From Streptococcus mutans (GTDB lineage Bacteria > Bacillota > Bacilli > Lactobacillales > Streptococcaceae), in contig NZ_AP019720.1 in assembly GCF_006739205.1 (NCBI RefSeq), positions 620,001 to 684,000 of the forward strand: 64,000 nucleotides of DNA. The letters run 5' to 3'. The position numbers were made by a program, and so were the translations under genes. The first letter of the stretch is position 1. Every line of letters starts with the position of its first letter. The notes under the pieces were generated by a model. It did no database searches. It was not told where the DNA came from and worked only from the letters and a program-made list of their open reading frames with translations. Shown piece after piece: positions 56,573 through 64,000 of the stretch.

Positions 56573-57517
56573 ATGCCAATTACTCTTGATAAAAAATTAC
56601 CAGCTGTGGATATTTTGAAGTCGGAAAATATCTTCGTTATGGATGATAAAAGGGCAATTCATCAGGATATTCGGCCCATGAGTATCTTGATTCTTAATTT
56701 AATGCCAACAAAGGTAGCAACAGAAACGCAATTACTGCGCCTGTTGGCTAATACGCCCTTGCAGCTGAGTGTTGACTTTCTCTACATGACGAGTCATCAT
56801 TCAAAAACCACTCAGGCTGAACATATGAAGACCTTTTATAAAACTTTTAAGGATATCAAAGACAATTATTATGATGGCTTGATTATCACAGGTGCACCAG
56901 TTGAGACCATGCCCTTTGAGAAAGTTGATTATTGGGAGGAACTCTGTCAGGTTTTTCAATGGTCTAAGACTCATGTTTACTCTACTTTGCATCTTTGTTG
57001 GGGAGCACAAGCAGGGTTATATTATCGTTATAGTGTTGACAAGGTTCAGATGACAGATAAATTATCAGGCATTTATTTGCAGAAAGTAAATGAACAGCTA
57101 AGTCCTTTGATGCGTGGTTTTGATGATTGTTTCCTCTCGCCTCATTCACGTTACACTGAAGTATTGCTAAAAGATGTTAACAACAAAACCAATCTAGAAA
57201 TCCTTGCTAGCGGTGAAAAAGTTGGTCTGTCTATTTTGGCCAGTCGTGATATGCGAGAGGTTTACAGTTTTGGTCATTTAGAATATGACCGAGAAACCTT
57301 GGACAATGAATACAAACGCGATCTCAAAGCTGGTAAGAATCCTAAAATTCCGGAAAATTATTATCAAGATGATGATGTGACAACTCATCCTATTATGCGT
57401 TGGAATCTCGCAGCAGCGACTTTTTTTAGCAATTGGATTAATTACGCTGTTTATCAAGAAACCCCTTATCGCTTGGAAGAGTTGGAAAAGGATATATCAT
57501 TTTATGGCTATCTGTAA
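56573..57517 (+). CDS. metA: Homoserine O-acyltransferase MetA
   Basis: A 314-aa enzyme that activates homoserine with an acetyl or succinyl group at the entry of methionine synthesis; Firmicute members usually use acetyl-CoA, so the classical succinyl label may be wrong. The active-site Cys is in [15 protein letters not shown] (about residues 135-149), with a catalytic His/Glu pair in [11 protein letters not shown]. The ATG follows GTGGAGATATTTTC. A MET box and good promoter upstream point to MetR/MtaR control together with the MetE-like gene. Confidence 0.94.
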   Translation: MPITLDKKLPAVDILKSENIFVMDDKRAIHQDIRPMSILILNLMPTKVATETQLLRLLANTPLQLSVDFLYMTSHHSKTTQAEHMKTFYKTFKDIKDNYYDGLIITGAPVETMPFEKVDYWEELCQVFQWSKTHVYSTLHLCWGAQAGLYYRYSVDKVQMTDKLSGIYLQKVNEQLSPLMRGFDDCFLSPHSRYTEVLLKDVNNKTNLEILASGEKVGLSILASRDMREVYSFGHLEYDRETLDNEYKRDLKAGKNPKIPENYYQDDDVTTHPIMRWNLAAATFFSNWINYAVYQETPYRLEELEKDISFYGYL

Positions 57518-57526
57518 GGAGGTCTT

Positions 57527-58222
57527 ATGAGTTTTTTGCAACATTATAAATCAGGGAATTTGGTCTTACCAAGTGCCTTGCTTTTTCATTACAAAGATAT
57601 TTTTAGTAATGCGGATGATTTTCTGGTTTGGCAATTTTTCTACTTTCAAAACACCACAAAGATGGAAGACATTGCTACGAGTCAGATAGCCACAGCTATT
57701 GGCAAGACTGTCCCAGAAGTTAATCGCTCAGTATCCAATCTGATTAGTCAAGAGTTGCTAGACATGAAGACGATTGAATTGGACGGAGAAAGCGAAGTTC
57801 TATTTGATGCTACTTTGGCATTGAAAAAACTGGATGATTTGTTAACTGCAGCTGATGAGACAACTGTCTCATCTTCTAAAGGTACAAGTAATGCCTTGAA
57901 GGATTTGGTTGAAGATTTTGAGCGTGAATTAGGACGTATGCTGAGTCCTTTTGAGTTAGAAGATCTGCAAAAGACGGTTTCAGATGATAAGACAGATCCT
58001 GATCTTGTTCGAGCAGCCTTACGTGAAGCTGTTTTTAATGGCAAGACCAATTGGAATTATATTCAAGCCATCTTGCGAAATTGGCGTCGTGAAGGGATTA
58101 GTACATTACGCCAAGTTGAAGAAAGACGCAAGGAGCGAGAACAAGCCAATCCAGCCAATGTAACCGTTTCAGACGATTTTTTGTCTGCTATGAATTTATG
58201 GAGTGATTCTGATGCCAGATAA
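57527..58222 (+). CDS. dnaD: DNA replication initiation protein DnaD
   Basis: A 231-aa primosomal protein that helps load the replicative helicase. The N-terminal winged-helix part (about residues 1-115) and the C-terminal DnaD/DnaB_2 domain (about 125-205, with FERELGRMLSPFELEDLQKTV and NWNYIQAILRNWRREGISTL) are both present. It follows metA by 9 nt with an AAGGAGGTCTT ribosome site. Its end overlaps the trmK start region. Confidence 0.93.
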   Translation: MSFLQHYKSGNLVLPSALLFHYKDIFSNADDFLVWQFFYFQNTTKMEDIATSQIATAIGKTVPEVNRSVSNLISQELLDMKTIELDGESEVLFDATLALKKLDDLLTAADETTVSSSKGTSNALKDLVEDFERELGRMLSPFELEDLQKTVSDDKTDPDLVRAALREAVFNGKTNWNYIQAILRNWRREGISTLRQVEERRKEREQANPANVTVSDDFLSAMNLWSDSDAR

Positions 58223-58910
58223 GAAGAGAGAAGTTTCCCTTTCTCATCGTTTACAGGAAGTAGCAAGCTTTGTGCCAAAAGGTGCAAGGCTTCTTGATGT
58301 TGGCAGTGATCATGCTTATTTGCCCATTTACTTACTTGAGCAAGGGCTGATTGACTTTGCTGTTGCTGGTGAAATTATCAAGGGTCCCTATGAATCTGCT
58401 GTGGCTAATGTCAGTGAATCAGGATTGTCAGGCCAAATTGCTGTTCGTTTAGCTGATGGTTTGGCGGCTCTTAATGATAATGATGATATTGATCTTATTA
58501 CCATTTGTGGCATGGGCGGTCGTTTGATTGCCGATATATTAGCAGCTGGTAGTGATAAATTAAATTCTGTTAAACAATTAATTTTACAGCCTAATAATTG
58601 TGAAGATGACTTACGTTCTTGGCTAGTAGCCAATGATTTTATGATTAAGGCTGAAAAAATGGTAAAGGATAGACACAAGTATTATGAAATCTTAGTGGTT
58701 GAAAAAGGAAAGATAACTTTGTCAGATAAAGACTTGCGCTTTGGGCCATTTTTGCGACAAGAACGGTCGTCTATCTTTAAAGAAAGATGGCGGAAAGAAT
58801 TGGCTAAATTGGAATTGGCTCTGACCAAGGTTCCTGCTAAAAGGAAAGCAGACAACATGTTCCTTAGCACAAAAATCGAGCAAATTAAGGAGGTGCTCTA
58901 TGAAAGCTAG
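58212..58910 (+). CDS. trmK: tRNA (adenine(22)-N1)-methyltransferase TrmK
   Basis: A 232-aa class I SAM-dependent methyltransferase acting on A22 of tRNA. Motif I is [18 protein letters not shown] (about residues 19-36), and the catalytic-region motif [14 protein letters not shown] follows with [16 protein letters not shown] 58212 with GGAGTG about 7 nt upstream is preferred over the GTG at 58203. It overlaps dnaD by 11 nt and the Nif3-like gene by 11 nt; the trmK-nif3 pairing is conserved in Firmicutes. Confidence 0.93.
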   Translation: MPDKKREVSLSHRLQEVASFVPKGARLLDVGSDHAYLPIYLLEQGLIDFAVAGEIIKGPYESAVANVSESGLSGQIAVRLADGLAALNDNDDIDLITICGMGGRLIADILAAGSDKLNSVKQLILQPNNCEDDLRSWLVANDFMIKAEKMVKDRHKYYEILVVEKGKITLSDKDLRFGPFLRQERSSIFKERWRKELAKLELALTKVPAKRKADNMFLSTKIEQIKEVLYES

Positions 58911-59688
58911 TCAAATCATTAAACGTTACGAAGCTTATTGTCCGCAGGACTTGTCTTTGGAAGGCGATATATCGGGTCTGCAAATTGGGACACTGGATAA
59001 GGAAATCAAGCGGCTTATGATTGCTCTGGATGTTCGGGAAACAACTGTAGCCGAAGCGATTGAAAAAAAGGTAGATTTATTGATTGTCAAGCATGCTCCT
59101 ATCTTTCGTCCTTTGAAGAATTTAGTTGAGACTGCTCAAAATCATATTTATTTTAATCTCATTAAGCATGATATTGCTGTTTATGTCAGCCATACGAATA
59201 TTGATATTGTTCCTGATGGGCTCAATGATTGGTTTTGTGATTTATTGGATATCAAGAACAGAAGAATTTTGAGTCCAAGTAAAGATGATTATGGTATTGG
59301 GCGTGTTGGAGATATTTCTCCCCTCTCTTTTGAAGATTTGGCAAAAAAGGTTAAGAAAATTTTTAATTTGGATAGCGTTCGTTTGGTGTCTTATGGTGAG
59401 AATAATCCTTTAATTTCTCGTGTTGCCATTTGTGGCGGCAGTGGTCAGAGTTTTTATCAAGAAGCTCTAACTAAAGGAGCTCAAGTTTATATCACAGGTG
59501 ATATTTATTACCATACCGCTCAGGAAATGTTAACCAATGGTCTCTTGGCTTTGGATCCCGGCCATCATATTGAAGTCTTATTTGTTAGGAAATTGGCCGA
59601 AAAATTCCAAACATGGTCCTGTCAAGAAAACTGGGACATCACTATTTTAGAAAGTCAAGTTAACACCAATCCGTTTTATCATTTATAA
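58900..59688 (+). CDS. Nif3-like dinuclear metal center protein
   Basis: A 262-aa member of the Nif3/YqfO/YbgI family, toroidal hexamers with a two-metal site; often described as a GTP cyclohydrolase 1 type 2 homologue, with function unsettled. Metal-site segments are [13 protein letters not shown] (the family usually has HHP, here KHAP), VSHTNIDI and [10 protein letters not shown]. This is the short form without the CutA1-like insert. AAGGAGGTGCTCT precedes the ATG within the trmK end. Confidence 0.9.
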   Translation: MKASQIIKRYEAYCPQDLSLEGDISGLQIGTLDKEIKRLMIALDVRETTVAEAIEKKVDLLIVKHAPIFRPLKNLVETAQNHIYFNLIKHDIAVYVSHTNIDIVPDGLNDWFCDLLDIKNRRILSPSKDDYGIGRVGDISPLSFEDLAKKVKKIFNLDSVRLVSYGENNPLISRVAICGGSGQSFYQEALTKGAQVYITGDIYYHTAQEMLTNGLLALDPGHHIEVLFVRKLAEKFQTWSCQENWDITILESQVNTNPFYHL

Positions 59689-59714
59689 TTGGTTAATAGA
59701 AAAAGGAAACTTTT

Positions 59715-60818
59715 ATGAAAAAAGTTGCTATTATTGGAGCAGGTATTGTAGGTGCAACAGCTGCTTATTACTTATCTAAAGAAAAAGATATTGCTGTAAC
59801 GGTCTTTGATGACGGATTCGGACAGGCAACGAAAGCGGCAGCGGGCATCATTTGCCCTTGGTTTTCCAAACGCCGTCATAAAGCATGGTATCGTTTGGCG
59901 CGTTTGGGAGCAGATTTTTATCAAACCTTGCTTTCCGATTTAAAAAGGGATGCTTGTAAGGTTGACTTTTATGAACAATCTGGTGCTTTTCTCTTAAAAA
60001 ATAAAGCAGAAAGCTTAGATGAGCTTTTTGAGATAGGTCAAAAACGCAAAAGTCAGTCTCCTCTCATCGGCCATTTAGAAATTCAAAAACGAGCAGACCT
60101 TACAGGTCTATTAGCAGATCTTGTCGGTTTTGATAGGTGTATTTATGCTTCTGGTGCTGCTCGTGTTGAAGGTGCCAGTTTAACAGAAGCACTTTTAAAC
60201 GCCAGTCATGCGAAAATGGTTAACAAGAAAGTAGGACTTCAAGTGTTATCAGATGGTAACTATAGGGTTAATGGCAAAAAATATACAGCAGTATTACTTG
60301 CTTGCGGTGCTTGGTTACCGCAAATATTAGAACCACTCGGTTATAAGATTGACATTAGGCCACAAAAAGGGCAATTACGTGATTACTTTTTTAATAGCGA
60401 AGATACAGAGAAATTTCCAGTTATTATGCCTGAGGGTGAAGTTGATATCATTCCTTTTGCTCATGGAAAAGTGAGTGTTGGGGCCAGTCATGAAAATGAT
60501 CAAGGGTTTGATCTGCAAATCGATAACAGTGTTTTGGATAAAATGGAGAAGGAAGCGCAAACTTATTTTCCAAAATTAAAAGAGGCCACTTCAAAAAATG
60601 AGCGAGTAGGAACACGAGCCTATACCCGTGATTTTGCCCCTTTCTTTGGCCGAGTAACTGGTTTAGCCAATGTTTATGCAGCCAGCGGTCTAGGATCCTC
60701 TGGTTTAACAACAGGTCCTTTGATTGGCAATCAACTAGTAAAGATGCTCTTGGATAAAGAATTAGACATACAGGCCAGTGATTACAGTCCTGATAAATAT
60801 ATCGTTAAGAATAGCTAG
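59715..60818 (+). CDS. FAD-dependent oxidoreductase, DAO (DadA/glycine-oxidase-like) family
   Basis: A 367-aa flavoprotein with the N-terminal dinucleotide motif VAIIGAGIVGATAAYYLSKE (about residues 4-23) and the DAO-fold segments QATKAAAGIICPW, GACARVEG-like GAARVEGASL, and C-terminal AASGLGSSGLTTGPLIGNQL, which contacts FAD. It probably deaminates an amino acid or D-amino acid. It starts 26 nt after the Nif3-like gene with AAAAGGAAAC upstream and ends before the rmlA promoter. Confidence 0.88.
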   Translation: MKKVAIIGAGIVGATAAYYLSKEKDIAVTVFDDGFGQATKAAAGIICPWFSKRRHKAWYRLARLGADFYQTLLSDLKRDACKVDFYEQSGAFLLKNKAESLDELFEIGQKRKSQSPLIGHLEIQKRADLTGLLADLVGFDRCIYASGAARVEGASLTEALLNASHAKMVNKKVGLQVLSDGNYRVNGKKYTAVLLACGAWLPQILEPLGYKIDIRPQKGQLRDYFFNSEDTEKFPVIMPEGEVDIIPFAHGKVSVGASHENDQGFDLQIDNSVLDKMEKEAQTYFPKLKEATSKNERVGTRAYTRDFAPFFGRVTGLANVYAASGLGSSGLTTGPLIGNQLVKMLLDKELDIQASDYSPDKYIVKNS

Positions 60819-60846
60819 TGACACCGTTAACAAAAAATGATAAAAT
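60818..60846 (+). promoter_or_regulatory. rmlA promoter
   Basis: GTGACA (60818-60823), a 17-nt spacer and TAAAAT (60841-60846) with TG one base upstream. It starts overlapping the stop of the preceding gene. Confidence 0.65.
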
Positions 60847-60882
60847 GAAAGATGATTATAAATATAAAAGAGGAGACCTAGA

Positions 60883-61752
60883 ATGAAGGGAATTATTCTT
60901 GCGGGCGGCTCTGGGACGCGTTTATACCCATTGACTCGCGCTGCTTCAAAACAACTCATGCCGGTTTATGATAAACCAATGATTTATTATCCGCTTTCAA
61001 CCTTGATGCTGGCAGGAATTAAAGATATTTTGATTATTTCCACGCCTCAAGATTTACCTCGTTTTAAAGAGTTGCTTCAGGATGGTTCCGAATTCGGCAT
61101 TAAGCTCTCTTATGCTGAGCAACCGAGTCCAGATGGTTTGGCACAAGCCTTTATCATTGGAGAAGAATTTATTGGTGATGATCATGTTGCTCTCATTTTG
61201 GGAGATAATATTTATTACGGTCCGGGTCTTAGTCGAATGCTACAAAAAGCTGCCAGCAAAGAAAGCGGTGCAACTGTCTTTGGCTATCAAGTTAAAGATC
61301 CAGAACGCTTTGGCGTTGTTGAATTTGATAATGACAGAAATGCTATTTCCATTGAGGAAAAGCCAGAACACCCTAAATCACACTATGCAGTTACTGGTCT
61401 TTATTTTTACGACAATAGTGTTGTTGATATTGCTAAAAATATTAAACCTAGTCCTCGGGGAGAACTTGAAATTACAGATGTTAATAAAGCCTATCTTGAC
61501 CGAGGAGACTTATCAGTTGAAGTTATGGAACGTGGTTTTGCTTGGCTGGATACAGGTACGCATGAAAGTCTACTAGAAGCTGCGCAATACATTGAAACCG
61601 TACAGCGTATGCAAAATTTACAAGTCGCTAATCTTGAAGAAATTGCTTATCGTATGGGCTATATCACAGCTGACCAAGTACGTGAATTGGCACAGCCTTT
61701 GAAGAAAAATGAATACGGGCAGTACTTGCTCCGTTTGATTGGAGAAGCTTAA
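60883..61752 (+). CDS. rmlA: Glucose-1-phosphate thymidylyltransferase
   Basis: A 289-aa nucleotidyltransferase making dTDP-glucose, the first step toward dTDP-L-rhamnose for the S. mutans rhamnose-glucose cell-wall polysaccharide. The signature [16 protein letters not shown] is at residues 3-18, the sugar-binding region [17 protein letters not shown] follows, and GDNIYYG and EEKPEHPKS are present. AGAGGAGACCTAGA precedes the ATG. rmlC follows one base after the stop. Confidence 0.96.
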
Positions 61753-61753
61753 A

Positions 61754-62350
61754 ATGACTGAAGAACAATTTTTTGGCAAGGAATTAGCAGCATGCAAGAT
61801 TGATGCTATTCCTGGAATGATTGAATTTGATATTCCAGTCCACGGCGATAACCGCGGTTGGTTTAAAGAAAATTTTCAAAAGGAAAAAATGGTGCCGCTA
61901 GGTTTTCCAGAAAGCTTCTTTGCAGAAGGCAAATTGCAAAATAATGTTAGTTTTTCCCGTAAAAATGTTTTACGCGGTCTGCATGCAGAACCATGGGATA
62001 AATACATTTCAGTAGCGGACGAGGGAAGGGTTCTCGGTTCTTGGGTTGATCTGCGTGAAGGAGATAGTTTTGGTCATGTTTACCAAGCAGTTATTGATGC
62101 TTCCAAGGGTATCTTTGTTCCCCGCGGTGTGGCTAATGGTTTCCAAGTCTTATCTGACAAGGTTTCTTACAGTTATCTCGTTAATGACTACTGGGCGCTT
62201 GAACTCAAACCAAAATACGCTTTCGTCAACTATGCTGATCCAACATTAGGAATTGAATGGGAAAATCTAGCAGAAGCGCAAGTCTCAGAAGCGGATAAAA
62301 ACCACCCATTGCTCAAAGATGTTAAACCATTAAAAGCAGAAGATTTGTGA
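61754..62350 (+). CDS. rmlC: dTDP-4-dehydrorhamnose 3,5-epimerase
   Basis: A 198-aa cupin-fold epimerase, third step of dTDP-rhamnose synthesis. Visible are the NRGWFKENFQ segment, NVSFSRKNVLRGLHAEPWDKY with catalytic His, and VPRGVANGFQVLSD. It is of the longer streptococcal type (about 200 aa). ATG 61754 has GGAGAAGC upstream at good spacing; a TTG 15 nt earlier is inside rmlA and less likely. Its stop TGA overlaps the ATG of a decayed gene. Confidence 0.95.
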   Translation: MTEEQFFGKELAACKIDAIPGMIEFDIPVHGDNRGWFKENFQKEKMVPLGFPESFFAEGKLQNNVSFSRKNVLRGLHAEPWDKYISVADEGRVLGSWVDLREGDSFGHVYQAVIDASKGIFVPRGVANGFQVLSDKVSYSYLVNDYWALELKPKYAFVNYADPTLGIEWENLAEAQVSEADKNHPLLKDVKPLKAEDL

Positions 62351-62741
62351 TGTTTGAAATCTTCTTAGAGATTGCAAAAGAGCTCAATCAGATGTGAACT
62401 ACATCGCTATTAATGGGTACTGTTGGTCTGGAAGATCGGACAGGCAGATTATGGCAGGCGCGTGTTGTAGATATTCATGTACCCAGTAACCCTCGTGGTT
62501 GGGAGGTGCCTGATGAGGAACAGATTTACCGAACGGTTGAGTTGACCGCCATGAGCATGAATTTTAGAAAAACGGTCTTTCTGTAGAATTTGGTGGGCTC
62601 CATTTCCTGCCTAGTTTTGCAGGCCTTGCCTTAGAAGAATTAGAAGAACTAGAGATTAATAAGGACTCTTATCGAGCTGATAAAATCAATCGCAAAGACT
62701 TTGCAAAAATTGATTACTTGAAAAAAGTACTAGAGAAATAA
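62350..62741 (+). pseudogene. Decayed gene between rmlC and rmlB (possible nucleotidyltransferase-like)
   Basis: From ATG 62350, overlapping the rmlC stop, a frame reads MFEIFLEIAKELNQM and meets TGA at 62395. The same frame continues LLMGTVGLEDRTGRLW ... VDIHVPSNPRGWEVPDEEQIY to TAG at 62584. One frame over, a short overlap leads into KNGLSVEFGGLHFLPSFAGL ... DKINRKDFAKIDYL, ending TAA 62739. The pieces look like one protein broken by a stop and a frameshift or deletion. The DIH(V)P and GxS/GxV patterns recall small streptococcal nucleotidyltransferase-like proteins, but this is from memory only. Confidence 0.7.

Positions 62742-64000
<1,259 letters not shown>

Overview
The window looks like a chromosomal segment of Streptococcus mutans, probably a strain other than the reference UA159. 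This rests on recognised gene content and order (vicK-vicX-rnc-smc, pheS-pheT, rexB-rexA, lacABCD...FEG-lacX, miaA-hflX-rnz-recJ, rmlA-rmlC-rmlB), on an SHP pheromone ending ETIIIIGGG, and on low-GC Firmicute signals (AGGAG ribosome sites, extended -10 boxes of the form TATGTTATAAT, a T-box, MET boxes and a cre site). Species and strain statements come from memory of these families, not from a search.

Layout. 1-10.6 kb is housekeeping: the 3' part of vicK, vicX, rnc and smc, then a T-box leader, pheS, a GNAT gene and pheT. 10.6-15.1 kb is an accessory insertion: a divergent SHP/Rgg quorum-sensing pair and a radical-SAM RiPP operon of the WGK (tryglysin-like) type with a 21-residue precursor, a radical SAM enzyme, an RRE protein and a MATE exporter. 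A second, slightly diverged copy of the last 178 bp of pheT bounds it on the far side. The radical SAM gene carries a 1-nt frameshift inside its iron-sulfur cluster motif, so the operon is probably silent as sequenced. 15.1-17.1 kb is gene-poor and holds a small orphan gene, a SemiSWEET transporter and what looks like the relic of a type I-E CRISPR array (one good repeat, a 33-nt spacer, one decayed repeat).

17.1-24 kb carries rexB/rexA (AddAB-type recombination helicase-nuclease). 24-35 kb is the tagatose-6-phosphate lactose/galactose operon: lacR, lacA-D, an extra three-subunit galactitol-family PTS (IIA, IIB, IIC), lacF, lacE, lacG and then lacX. The two PTS would deliver lactose-6-P and probably galactose-6-P into the same LacABCD pathway. 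35-37.6 kb has a MetE-like gene behind a perfect MET box, and a PHP-type histidinol phosphatase. 37.9-43.4 kb is an AT-rich accessory pair that looks like a defence module: a 1193-aa STAND-like NTPase with a nuclease-like N-terminus, and a 611-aa GmrSD-like DUF262/DUF1524 protein.

43.4-64 kb returns mostly to core genes: GNAT, alpha/beta hydrolase, membrane proteins, DUF3042, miaA, hflX, rnz, an SDR, recJ, a WYL regulator with a GyrI-like gene and a broken ClbS/DinB-like gene, apt, metA (with its own MET box), dnaD, trmK, a Nif3-like gene, a DAO-type oxidoreductase, and the dTDP-rhamnose genes rmlA, rmlC and rmlB (the last cut by the window end). A decayed gene lies between rmlC and rmlB. Coding strand is + almost throughout; only shp, the MetE-like gene, one membrane protein and the DUF3042 gene are on -.
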